A stretch of 30,994 nucleotides of DNA. Origin: CAVXAE01 sp044225565. GTDB lineage: Bacteria; Pseudomonadota; Gammaproteobacteria; Steroidobacterales; Steroidobacteraceae. The DNA is taken from the NCBI GenBank assembly GCA_044225565.1, contig JBGAIL010000038.1, forward strand, positions 1-30,994, read 5' to 3'. Of the stretch, positions 18,514-26,305 are shown piece after piece. Within the stretch, counting starts at the first letter, position 1, and each line of letters starts with the position of its first letter. The translations under genes were made by a program, and so were the position numbers. Below the pieces are notes generated by a model. That model made no database searches. It was not told the DNA's origin and saw only the letters and a list, made by a program, of their open reading frames with translations.

Positions 18514-19319
18514 GCATCGCCGCGCGGGTAGGCACCGTTCTGCTGGCTGCCGTAGCCGCGGTCGCGCTCTTCGGACTCATCCACACGCCATACGATCCGA
18601 CCGCCACGGACCTGCTCGACCGGTTCGCCACGCCCTCTTCGGTGCACTGGCTGGGGACCGATCAGTACGGAGCCGACGTGTTGAGCCGCCTGCTCGCGGG
18701 AACGTTCACCACGCTGTGCGTGAGCCTTCTGTCCTCGCTGCTCGCCGTGGCAGCAGGCTCGCTCTTCGGTGCAGCCCTCGGCTTCTTCGGCGGAACGATC
18801 GATCGCATCGGCTGCATGCTGCTCGATGCGCTGCTGGCGTTCCCCGGCCTGCTGCTCGTGCTCGGCATCATGGCGGTCGTCGGGCCCAGCACGACGGCTG
18901 TCATCGTCGCACTGGGCATCGCGTTCGCGCCTGCCGTCGCGCGCGTCGTACGCGCCTCCGTGCTCTCGCTTCGAGAACGGGAATTCGTCGAAGCGAGCCG
19001 GCTCATCGGCAACTCGGAGTTCACTACGCTCCTGCGGCACGTGCTGCCGAACTGCATCACGCCGGTGCTCACGCTCGCGACCTCCCTCTTCAGCTTCGCA
19101 GTGCTCGCGGAAACGGCACTCAGCTTCCTGGGCCTGGGAGTGCCGCCGCCCGCGCCTTCGCTCGGCGGCATGCTGGCCGACAGCCGCGAGTACATGGACA
19201 GTGCGATCTGGCTCGCGCTGGCGCCGGGCATCACGATCACCGTCATCCTGCTCGGCGTGAACCTTTGCGGTGATGCACTGCGCGACCGGTGGGACCCGCG
19301 CACGGCAGGGCGCTCATGA
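18510..19319 (+). CDS. ABC importer permease (DppC-like)
   Basis: 269 residues. The frame is open far upstream, but the start ATG at 18510 overlaps the DppB-like stop and gives the usual DppC length and N-terminus. Family marks are HWLGTDQYGADVLSRLLAG near residues 50-68, the EAA motif FVEASRLIGNSEF...RHVLPNC near 155-178, and SFLGLGVPPPAPSLGGML near 204-221. About five to six membrane segments are seen. It pairs with the DppB-like permease. Its stop overlaps the next gene's start (ATGA at 19316-19319), so translation of the importer genes is coupled. Confidence 0.95.
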   Translation: MSIAARVGTVLLAAVAAVALFGLIHTPYDPTATDLLDRFATPSSVHWLGTDQYGADVLSRLLAGTFTTLCVSLLSSLLAVAAGSLFGAALGFFGGTIDRIGCMLLDALLAFPGLLLVLGIMAVVGPSTTAVIVALGIAFAPAVARVVRASVLSLREREFVEASRLIGNSEFTTLLRHVLPNCITPVLTLATSLFSFAVLAETALSFLGLGVPPPAPSLGGMLADSREYMDSAIWLALAPGITITVILLGVNLCGDALRDRWDPRTAGRS

Positions 19320-21037
19320 GCACTGAGCTGCGTGCAGTCGGCGAGGAACCCGGCGTGACTTGCGATCGGGAGGCCACGCCTACGCTGCGCGTCGAGAACG
19401 TCTCGATCGCCTTCGATCGCGACGACGGCCCGCGAACCGTCGTGCAGTCCGCGTCTTTCGAGATCCGGCGGGGCGAGATCGTGGGCATCGTCGGGGAGTC
19501 CGGCTCCGGCAAGACGCTGCTGGCACGAGCCATCATGGGGCTGCTCCCGGCCGGCGCACGCCTGGCGCAGGGATCGATCCATTTCGAAGGGCGCGATCTC
19601 GCGAGGCTCACGCCGAACGAGCGGCGCGACCTGCGGGGCAAGCGGATGGCGCTCGTCTTCCAGGAGCCGATGGCGGCGCTGAATCCGGCGATGCGCATCG
19701 GCAGGCAGATCGCGGAAGTCCTGAGCACGCACACTTCCCTCGGTGAAAAGGAGATCCGCGAGCGGGTCGTAGCGATGCTCGGGCGCGTCGCCATCGCCGA
19801 GCCGGACGCCTGCCTGCGCAGGTTCCCTCACACTTTTTCCGGCGGGATGCGCCAGCGCCTCATGATCGCCTCGGCGTTGCTGATGCGCCCGGCGCTGCTC
19901 ATCGCCGATGAGCCCACTACGGCGCTCGACTGCCTCGTGCAAAAACAGGTCCTCGAGCTGCTGTTGCAGCTGGTGCGCGAGAGCGGCACCTCCCTGCTCT
20001 TCATCAGCCACGATCTCGGGCTCGTGGCGCAGTTCGCCTCGCGCGTCGTCGTGATGGAGCGGGGACACATCGTCGAGCAGGGCGAAGTGCGCAAGGTGCT
20101 CCTCGAGCCCTCGCATCCGTACACGATCCGGCTGCTCGACTCGTTGCCGGTCAGCACCGGGCGCGAAACCGGCAGCCCTAAAGAGTCCGCGCCCCTGGTG
20201 CGCATCGAGAGCCTGAGCGTTCACTACAAGCTGCCGCGCCGCTTCCCCTTCGAACGGCAGCGCACGCATGCGGCAGTCGACGGGTTGACGCTCGACGTTC
20301 GACGTGGGGAGACGCTGGCGGTCGTCGGCGAGTCGGGCTCCGGCAAGACCACGCTGGCCCGGGCCGTGCTCGGCCTGGTGCGCCCGACGGGAGGCGCGAT
20401 CGACCTCGACGGTTACTCGATGGACTCGCAACGCCCAGCCGATTTCAAATCCGTGAGCCGCGTGGCGCGCCTGATCTTCCAGGATCCCTATGCGGCCCTG
20501 TCACCTCGCCGGCGTATCGGCGAGATCGTCGCTGAGCCGCTGATCAACATCCCGGGTACCACCCGTACGACACGGCGCGAGCGTGCCGCACAGGCATTGG
20601 CCGACGTCGGTCTGGACGCCGGATTCCTGGAGCGATATCCCAATCAGCTCTCGGGTGGCCAGCGCCAGCGAGTCAGCATTGCCACGGCACTCATCGCCGG
20701 GCCGCGGCTCATCGTCGCCGACGAGCCCGTGTCGTCACTGGATGTCACCGTACAGGCTCAGGTGCTGTCGCTGTTCGAGCATCTTCAGCGCAAGCATGGA
20801 TTCAGCCTGCTGCTCATCTCGCACGATCTGGCTGTGGTGGAGAAGGTCGCGGACCGCGTCGCAGTGCTGCTGCGCGGCAAGCTCGTCGAGCTCGCCACTT
20901 GCCATCAGTTGTTCTCGAATCCGCAGCATCCCTATACGCGCTCGCTGCTCAGCGCCCTGCCCGCCTTGCGCCGCCGGGAAAGCGGCGGCTATGAGCTGTG
21001 GAAGCCCGACTTCAGCGTCCCGCATTCCAGGCGCTGA
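19316..21037 (+). CDS. ABC importer ATPase, two fused nucleotide-binding domains (DppD-DppF type)
   Basis: 573 residues holding two complete ABC ATPase domains. Domain 1 (about 25-280): Walker A GESGSGKT with Lys66, signature FSGGMRQRL, Walker B LLIADEPTTALD. Domain 2 (about 295-560): Walker A GESGSGKT with Lys344, signature LSGGQRQRV, Walker B LIVADEPVSSLD. Each domain is followed by the peptide-transporter C-terminal stretch (HPYTIRLLDSLP and HPYTRSLLSALP). It is one polypeptide replacing separate DppD and DppF proteins, as in GsiA/YejF. An upstream in-frame ATG at 19289 was rejected because 19316 gives the ATGA overlap. The 3' end overlaps the amidase gene, read from the other strand, by 26 bases. 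Confidence 0.95.
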   Translation: MSTELRAVGEEPGVTCDREATPTLRVENVSIAFDRDDGPRTVVQSASFEIRRGEIVGIVGESGSGKTLLARAIMGLLPAGARLAQGSIHFEGRDLARLTPNERRDLRGKRMALVFQEPMAALNPAMRIGRQIAEVLSTHTSLGEKEIRERVVAMLGRVAIAEPDACLRRFPHTFSGGMRQRLMIASALLMRPALLIADEPTTALDCLVQKQVLELLLQLVRESGTSLLFISHDLGLVAQFASRVVVMERGHIVEQGEVRKVLLEPSHPYTIRLLDSLPVSTGRETGSPKESAPLVRIESLSVHYKLPRRFPFERQRTHAAVDGLTLDVRRGETLAVVGESGSGKTTLARAVLGLVRPTGGAIDLDGYSMDSQRPADFKSVSRVARLIFQDPYAALSPRRRIGEIVAEPLINIPGTTRTTRRERAAQALADVGLDAGFLERYPNQLSGGQRQRVSIATALIAGPRLIVADEPVSSLDVTVQAQVLSLFEHLQRKHGFSLLLISHDLAVVEKVADRVAVLLRGKLVELATCHQLFSNPQHPYTRSLLSALPALRRRESGGYELWKPDFSVPHSRR

Positions 21038-22466
21038 CCGCAGGGCGGCGCTTCGACCACGGCTGCGCCTCTTCGAGCTGCGCCGCGAGCCTGAAGAGCG
21101 TCGCCTCATCGCCATAGCGGGCCATGAACATGGTACCGACCGGCAGGCCCTCCGCTGTCCAGTGCAGCGGGACCGTCATGGCAGGCACGCCGCTCGCGTT
21201 GGCCAGCGGCGTAAAGGCCGCGAATTCCCAGGTGCGCCGCATGAATTCGTCGGGATCGTCCACGTTGCTGCTCAGCCAGCCGTGGGCTGGCGGCGGCATG
21301 CCGAGCGTCGGCGTCACGAACACGTCGTACTTGCTCATGAACCGCCCGACCTCGCGGGTGAGCCATCCATATGAGCGCAGCAGGCCCTGCAACTCGGTGG
21401 CCGGCACCTTCGCACCGCGTGCCGCGAGCAGCAGATTGGCCTTCTCGACGGTGGTCTCGTCCGCAGGCCGGCCCAGATATTCCGAGAGGCCGCGCAGCTC
21501 GCGCGCGAACATGATCGACATCATCCTGGTGATGCCGGCGAAGAACTCCGCGCCGTCGTACTCCGGGGCCGCCTCCTCTATGGTGCAGCCCATCGACTCG
21601 AGGAGCTTCAGGGTGTGCCGCACGGCGGCCTTGCACTCCGCACTCACCTCGGTGCCGGCGGCCGCGCGATCCGACCAGGCCACCCGCAGACCCTTCACCG
21701 GGGCGCCGAGCTCCTGCATGAAGGGACGCTGTTTTGCCGGCGCGACGTAAGGCGCGCCTTCGTCGATGCCGTCCGAGCAGTCGAGGATCGCCGCACTGTC
21801 GCGCACCGAGCGCGTGATGGAGTGGTGCATCATCCAGCCGTGCCAGAACTCCGTCTCCTGCGGGCCGTTGGGTACGCGCCCGCGGCTGGGCTTGAGCCCG
21901 AAGACCCCGCAGCAGGAGGACGGGATGCGGATGGAGCCCGCGCCGTCGTTCGCATAGGCCACGGGTACCATGCCCGCCGCCACGACACAGGCCGACCCGC
22001 CGCTGGAGCCGCCCACCGTATGCCCGAGCTTCCAGGGGTTGTGCGTGGGCCCGTAGAGCACGGGCTCCGTGGTCGTGCTCGAAGAGAGCTCCGGAGTGTT
22101 CGTCGTGCCGACGAACATGAAGCCGGCGTCACGGTAGCGCCGGATGACCTCGCTGTCGTGATCTGCGATGAAGCCGCTCGCGAGACGGCTGCCGAAGCTG
22201 CGCTCGACGCCTTTCACATACCCCACGCAGTTCTTCATTGCCATGGGCACGCCTCTGAACGGCCCATGCGGAAGGCCCGCGGCGAGCTCCCGCTCGAGCG
22301 CGTCGCGCTCGAGGGTGACGAAGGCATTGAGGCGGGGATCCAGGCGCTCGATGATCTGATAAGCGGTTTCGGCGAGCTCGACCGGGCTCACCTCGCCTCG
22401 GGCGACGAGGCCGGCGAGTCCCAGGGCATCGTGATCCGCATATTCCGCGAAGGACAGGGCTGGCAA
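21012..22466 (-). CDS. Amidase signature family hydrolase
   Basis: 484 residues of the amidase signature family. The catalytic triad is Lys78 (PMAMKNC), cis-Ser154 (VGGSSGGSA) and Ser178 (GAGSIRIP). Members hydrolyse carboxamides, including fatty-acid amides, aryl amides and small acyl amides. The start is TTG at 22466: an in-frame stop lies a few codons upstream, no ATG is available, and GGAG lies 8 bases before the TTG. No signal peptide is present, so it acts in the cytoplasm. It is divergent from the GntR-type regulator and convergent with the ABC ATPase. Its promoter carries a perfect palindrome (22496-22511), suggesting direct control by the regulator. Confidence 0.93.
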   Translation of the reverse strand: MPALSFAEYADHDALGLAGLVARGEVSPVELAETAYQIIERLDPRLNAFVTLERDALERELAAGLPHGPFRGVPMAMKNCVGYVKGVERSFGSRLASGFIADHDSEVIRRYRDAGFMFVGTTNTPELSSSTTTEPVLYGPTHNPWKLGHTVGGSSGGSACVVAAGMVPVAYANDGAGSIRIPSSCCGVFGLKPSRGRVPNGPQETEFWHGWMMHHSITRSVRDSAAILDCSDGIDEGAPYVAPAKQRPFMQELGAPVKGLRVAWSDRAAAGTEVSAECKAAVRHTLKLLESMGCTIEEAAPEYDGAEFFAGITRMMSIMFARELRGLSEYLGRPADETTVEKANLLLAARGAKVPATELQGLLRSYGWLTREVGRFMSKYDVFVTPTLGMPPPAHGWLSSNVDDPDEFMRRTWEFAAFTPLANASGVPAMTVPLHWTAEGLPVGTMFMARYGDEATLFRLAAQLEEAQPWSKRRPAVSAWNAGR

Positions 22467-22487
22467 GGTGATGGCTCCGGCGATATG

Positions 22488-22517
22488 GTATTTTTAAGTA
22501 TTAAAATACTTTGTCGG
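22488..22517 (-). promoter_or_regulatory. Promoter of the amidase gene with palindromic operator
   Basis: Minus strand: CCGACA (22517-22512) as a poor -35, 15 bases, TAAAAA (22496-22491) as -10, within TAAAAATAC (22496-22488). The perfect inverted repeat AAGTATT-AA-AATACTT (22496-22511) fills the spacer and touches the -10, the classic place for a repressor. The GntR-type gene begins 133 bases away on the other strand. Confidence 0.65.
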
Positions 22518-22644
22518 CGGGCACTTTGCAATCCAGTCCTCCCAGGCCGGCCATTGCCGGCCGCGACCCGCATCGCGCCGACCGCCCGGGACTTGTATCA
22601 TTCGCGCCTCAAAGGCGGACCGAGAAAGGCCTCCGACAGGAAGC

Positions 22645-23598
22645 ATGAGCAGGAAAAAGAACCCGTCGCGCAAGCTGAGCGCCCTGCAGGTCGCCCTCAT
22701 CGGGCGCATCGTCGACTACGTCAGGGATCAGAACCTGCCGGTGGGCCATCACCTGACCGAGCCTGGCCTGGGGAAGGCGTTCGGCGTATCGCGCTCGCCG
22801 ATCCGCACGGCACTGCAGTATCTGGCCAGCCGCGGCATCATCGAGGTGCGGCCCAATCACGGCTTCTTCCTGGCGCGCGAGGCGTCCCAGATCGGCAAGG
22901 ATGCGCTCGACCTGCCGCAGCACGACGACGATCGCTTCTACATGCGCGTCGCGGACGACAGGCGCCGCGGCGAGCTGCCGGACCACTTCACCGTTTCGCA
23001 CCTCACCAGGCGCTATCGCACGAACCGCAGCAGCGTCGCCCGCGTGCTCAAGAAGCTCGCGGCCGACGGCATCATCCGCCGCAGCGAGGGCCACGGCTGG
23101 GACTTCACCATGTCCCTGCGAGCCGAGGAGGACGAGAAAGCGAGCTACCGCTTCCGCCTCGCCATCGAGCCCGCCAGCCTGCTCGACCCCGCGTTCAAGA
23201 TCGACCCGGTGCGGCTCGAGCGCGAGAAGCAGCGCCATCTCGCGTTCNNNNNNNNNNNNNNNNNNNNNNNNNNNNNNNNNNNNNNNNNNNNNNNNNNNGG
23301 CAGGAAGCGCGCTGCGGCTACCGGGCTCGATCCGGAGGCGACCATCGAGGCCTTCGAGATGAACGCGGACTTCCACAACATGCTCGCGTCCTTCTCGGGG
23401 AACCGCTTCTTCATCGAGGCGATGAAGCAGCAGAACAACATGCGCCGGCTCGCCGAGTATTCCTACCTCAAGGACTCGAGCCACATCCCGGAAAGCTGCG
23501 AGCAGCACCTCGCCATCATCGAGGCACTGCAGCGCGGCGACAACGAGTGGGCTGCGAACCTGATGCGCCAGCACCTGAAGCAGGCGAGCGAGAGTTGA
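22645..23598 (+). CDS. GntR/FadR-type regulator with two winged-helix domains
   Basis: 317 codons including a 51-base gap in the assembly. Residues about 11-77 form a GntR winged helix (ALIGRIVDYVRDQNLPVG, GKAFGVSRSPIRTALQYL, GIIEVRPNHGFFL). Residues about 95-157 form a second winged-helix-like unit (FTVSHLTRRYRTNRSSVARV, LKKLAADGIIRRSEGHGW). The C-terminal part resembles the FCD ligand-binding helical bundle (ADFHNMLASFSGNRFF, EQHLAIIEALQRGD), with D/H residues that often bind a metal. Most FCD regulators have one winged helix, so a tandem pair is unusual. The frame stays open through the gap, so the gap length is probably right. It is divergent from the amidase and is the only regulator in the window, a natural candidate for controlling the AT-rich promoters. 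Confidence 0.88.
   Translation: MSRKKNPSRKLSALQVALIGRIVDYVRDQNLPVGHHLTEPGLGKAFGVSRSPIRTALQYLASRGIIEVRPNHGFFLAREASQIGKDALDLPQHDDDRFYMRVADDRRRGELPDHFTVSHLTRRYRTNRSSVARVLKKLAADGIIRRSEGHGWDFTMSLRAEEDEKASYRFRLAIEPASLLDPAFKIDPVRLEREKQRHLAFXXXXXXXXXXXXXXXXXGRKRAAATGLDPEATIEAFEMNADFHNMLASFSGNRFFIEAMKQQNNMRRLAEYSYLKDSSHIPESCEQHLAIIEALQRGDNEWAANLMRQHLKQASES
23248..23298. other. Assembly gap (51 N) inside the GntR-type gene
   Basis: Fifty-one undetermined bases, equal to 17 codons. Both sides read in the same frame as the regulator, consistent with a correctly sized gap; the missing residues lie at the beginning of the FCD-like domain. Confidence 0.98.
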
Positions 23599-23616
23599 GC
23601 CGGCGCTGGCGCCGGC
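23599..23616. terminator. Hairpin after the GntR-type gene
   Basis: GCCGGCG-CTGG-CGCCGGC, a perfect 7-pair GC stem with a 4-base loop, directly after the regulator stop and between convergent genes. No U-tract follows, so termination strength is uncertain. Confidence 0.6.
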
Positions 23617-23661
23617 CCCTCACCGTTCGATGAGCCGCTCATCCGCCGGGCGGCGTGGCCA

Positions 23662-24120
23662 TCAGAGCTGCTTGCCGGCCTCGATGACCACTTCCGGATA
23701 CAGCAGCTTGCCCTTCGGATCGAACACCATCACGTGCGAGCCCACCTTGACCAGGTAGCGGCAGTCGACCTGCACGCCGCCCTCGTCCGTGTTGAAGGTG
23801 ATGCAGACCTGGTTGTTCTTCACGACCCAGGGGCCGCTGTCCTTCACCTTGTCCTTGCCCTGCTCGTTGCCCGGCTTGTCCTCGGCGTACCAGCCCTCGA
23901 ACTTGCCGGAAGGGTCCATGTAGAAGGCGAACGGCCACTCGCCCTTCTGGGCGATGGTCTTGCCGCTGATGGCCGCCTTGAGCTGCGCACCGGTCAGCGC
24001 GACCGACTTCACGTCGAGCGTGGGGATGCCTTCCTCCGCAGACGCTGCGCCGACGAGCAACAGCAGGCCGGTCGAGGCGATCGCGGCGGCCGTCACGGCC
24101 TTCAATCTTCGATGATTCAT
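23662..24120 (-). CDS. Small secreted protein with conserved cysteine-pair domain (paralogue 2)
   Basis: 152 residues, function unknown. A signal peptide (about 1-28, ending GAASA) is followed by one domain: LTGAQLKAAISGKTI, WPFAFYMDPSGKFEGW, GPWVVKNNQVC, VDCRYLVKVGSHVMVFDPKGKLLY. The cysteines in NNQVC and DCRY are at places shared with paralogues 1 and 3 and may form a disulfide in the periplasm. AGGAG lies 6 bases before the ATG. It is the last gene of a minus-strand operon of two carboxylesterases and two such proteins. No catalytic motif is visible; a heme, metal, ligand or partner-protein binding role is possible but not shown. Confidence 0.88.
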   Translation of the reverse strand: MNHRRLKAVTAAAIASTGLLLLVGAASAEEGIPTLDVKSVALTGAQLKAAISGKTIAQKGEWPFAFYMDPSGKFEGWYAEDKPGNEQGKDKVKDSGPWVVKNNQVCITFNTDEGGVQVDCRYLVKVGSHVMVFDPKGKLLYPEVVIEAGKQL

Positions 24121-24139
24121 CGTCGTCTCCTCATTTTGA

Positions 24140-24610
24140 TCAGTGGGTTCGATCGGCGCCCGCGGCGCCGTCTTTGATCTGGTTCCCCGCGACTCGCGTG
24201 ACGTCGCTGTAGGCGAGCTTTCCGCCCTCGTCGAAGATCAGCACGCGCTCGCCGACCAGCGCCATGAAGCGGCAGATCTCCTTGTCGCGACCGTCGTCGA
24301 CGATGCAGATCTGGTCGCCCTTCACGGCCCAGCGACCGTCGACGCGCACGATCTTGACGCCCTTCTCGTCGAGCGCCCAAAGGCCGAGATAGCGGCCTTC
24401 GGCGCCGATATAGACGCGGAACGGCCAGACGCCGTGGTTCACCAGCGTACGGCCCGCGAGCTCGCGGCTTATGCGCTGGCCTTTCAGCACGAGCGGCTCG
24501 ACATTGAAGGGGGGCACGACGTCCGCGGTACGCATGGACTCGCCGTGAGCCAGCCCACCCAGGGGCGCCAGAAGAAAGCAGGTCACGGCGGCCGTGATTC
24601 GGGTCTTCAT
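24140..24610 (-). CDS. Small secreted protein with conserved cysteine-pair domain (paralogue 3)
   Basis: 156 residues, function unknown. The start ATG at 24610 overlaps the esterase stop (ATGA), with GGAG 11 bases before it; the GTG at 24622 would only add four residues with no ribosome site. A signal peptide (about 1-23, ending LAHGES) is followed by the shared domain: LKGQRISRELAGRTL, WPFRVYIGAEGRYLG, GRWAVKGDQIC, EICRFMALVGERVLIFDEGGKLAY. It is about as divergent from paralogue 2 as expected of old duplicates but keeps WPF and the Q-x-C / C-R pair. Translational coupling to a secreted carboxylesterase suggests that the two act together outside the cytoplasm. Confidence 0.87.
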   Translation of the reverse strand: MKTRITAAVTCFLLAPLGGLAHGESMRTADVVPPFNVEPLVLKGQRISRELAGRTLVNHGVWPFRVYIGAEGRYLGLWALDEKGVKIVRVDGRWAVKGDQICIVDDGRDKEICRFMALVGERVLIFDEGGKLAYSDVTRVAGNQIKDGAAGADRTH

Positions 24611-26247
24611 TTGGGATTCCACTCCGAACGGGGAACGACTCCGTCGAACGGCACGCCGTCCCAGGCCTTGCGCAGCACGGAGCCCGGGTCGTTCATGATC
24701 CGGGGCTCGGTATCGATGCGCATCGTCGCGCGCGTGCGCGCGTCATAGGGCGACCAGGGAGGCAGGCCGGCATTGTTCGGATCACCGTTCTTCACGAACG
24801 CGATCCAGGTGTCCTGCGCGAGATCGGCGAGCGCCTCGGGCGGCTTGTCGGTGACGAACTGTGCGGCATCGCCTTTGCGCAGGTTGTGCAGCACGAAAGG
24901 CAGCTCGATGGAGTGAGCCGACTTGAGCGGCAGGCCCGAAGGCGTGGTCATCGTGGTGGCCCAAGTGAAAATATAGAGCCAGTTGGGCACGCCCTGCGCC
25001 GCGAGCGCCTCGCCCAGTCGCACGTGGGGGATGCGGAACCACTGATCGTTGGTCACGGTGAACGTGAGATCGTGCAGGCTTTGCGCCGGAAGGTCGGATG
25101 CGTACGTGGCGACGAGGCTGCGCACGCGATCGGCGCCGATGGCGTTGCGCAGGGCCGGCCGCACGTTCAGCAGCAGATCCTCGGCCGTGTGATCGTTGAA
25201 CTCCGTGGTGAACTGCTGCCAGAGACGAGTCTCGTCCTGCGTCGTGCCGTGCAGCACCGGCACTTTGGTGAAGTCACCGCGCTGGATCGCGCGAAGCGGG
25301 TAGTCGCGGACCACCTTGCCATCGACCACCGGCCCGAAGAGCTCGAGATCCTCGTGCACGGCGTGCATCAGGTCCAACTGCGCACGATAGATCTTGTCGA
25401 TACTCATCGATTGCAGCTGCGCGGCCGTGCTCGCCCCGGCGCGCCTCATGAATTCCTCCGTCACTTTCGCGGCGAAGGGAGGGCTTCGCACGTACTGCGT
25501 CGGCCCGCTCATGATGATGGCTTTATGGAAGAGTCCCTTTGCGGATGGCAGCGTGAGCAGCGCGACGATGCTGGTGCCGCCGGCAGATTCCCCCATCACC
25601 GTGACGTTCGATGGATCCCCGCCGAATCTTGCGATGTTGTCGCGCACCCACTCCAGCGCGCGCACCTGATCGAGAATGCCGAGGTTGCCGCTCGCCGGAT
25701 CCCCACCGTGCCCGCTGAGATCGAGGAATCCCAAGGGGCCGAGCCGGTAGTTGATGCCGACGAAGACCACGCCGCCGCGCCTGCTGAACGCTCCACCGTC
25801 ATAGCGTGGCGAAACGGCACTGCCACCCATGAACCCGCCGCCGTGAATCCAGACGACGACCGGCAGCCTGGCGCTCGTCTCCAGCCGCGGCGTCCAGATA
25901 CTTGCGCGCAGGCAGTCCTCGCGGACCGGCGGATAGAGATGCGCCCACTGCGGATCGGTCGGCTGGGCGCAAGCTGCGTTCGGCGTGAGATCATTGACCG
26001 TCCTGCTGCTCCTGGGTGGCGGCAACGGCGGCATGAACCGCAGCCTGCCTTCCGGCGCTCTCGCGTAAGGAATGCCGAGGAAGGCGTAGACCCCATCGGA
26101 ATTCGGCTGCCCGATCGCCCTGCCCGATGGCAGCTGCACTTGCAACGGTGATGCGGCTGCGGGGGACGGAGCCACGCACGTCGCGATGGCCGCCAGGAAC
26201 CAGAGTGCTGCGCATCCCTGCGGCAACCGGGCAATGTTCTTCGTCAT
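24607..26247 (-). CDS. Secreted type-B carboxylesterase
   Basis: 546 residues. The frame opens at 26403, but ATG 26247 begins a good signal peptide (about 1-32, ending SPAAAS) and is preceded by GGAGAGA, so I use it. The triad is Ser221 (GESAGG), Glu339 (GTTQDETRLW) and His445 (KSAHSIELPF); HGGGFMGGS forms the oxyanion hole near 135. The C-terminus GVPFDGVVPRSEWNPK is nearly that of the esterase at 286-1905, so they are paralogues. It is the second gene after the frameshifted esterase (58-base gap) and is coupled to the small secreted protein downstream. It hydrolyses esters; the substrate is unknown. Confidence 0.94.
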   Translation of the reverse strand: MTKNIARLPQGCAALWFLAAIATCVAPSPAAASPLQVQLPSGRAIGQPNSDGVYAFLGIPYARAPEGRLRFMPPLPPPRSSRTVNDLTPNAACAQPTDPQWAHLYPPVREDCLRASIWTPRLETSARLPVVVWIHGGGFMGGSAVSPRYDGGAFSRRGGVVFVGINYRLGPLGFLDLSGHGGDPASGNLGILDQVRALEWVRDNIARFGGDPSNVTVMGESAGGTSIVALLTLPSAKGLFHKAIIMSGPTQYVRSPPFAAKVTEEFMRRAGASTAAQLQSMSIDKIYRAQLDLMHAVHEDLELFGPVVDGKVVRDYPLRAIQRGDFTKVPVLHGTTQDETRLWQQFTTEFNDHTAEDLLLNVRPALRNAIGADRVRSLVATYASDLPAQSLHDLTFTVTNDQWFRIPHVRLGEALAAQGVPNWLYIFTWATTMTTPSGLPLKSAHSIELPFVLHNLRKGDAAQFVTDKPPEALADLAQDTWIAFVKNGDPNNAGLPPWSPYDARTRATMRIDTEPRIMNDPGSVLRKAWDGVPFDGVVPRSEWNPK

Positions 26248-26305
26248 CGCATCTCTCTCCGCTGCCACGAGTTTTGCCGAACGCTCCGCCTCTGCGACAT
26301 ACCGT

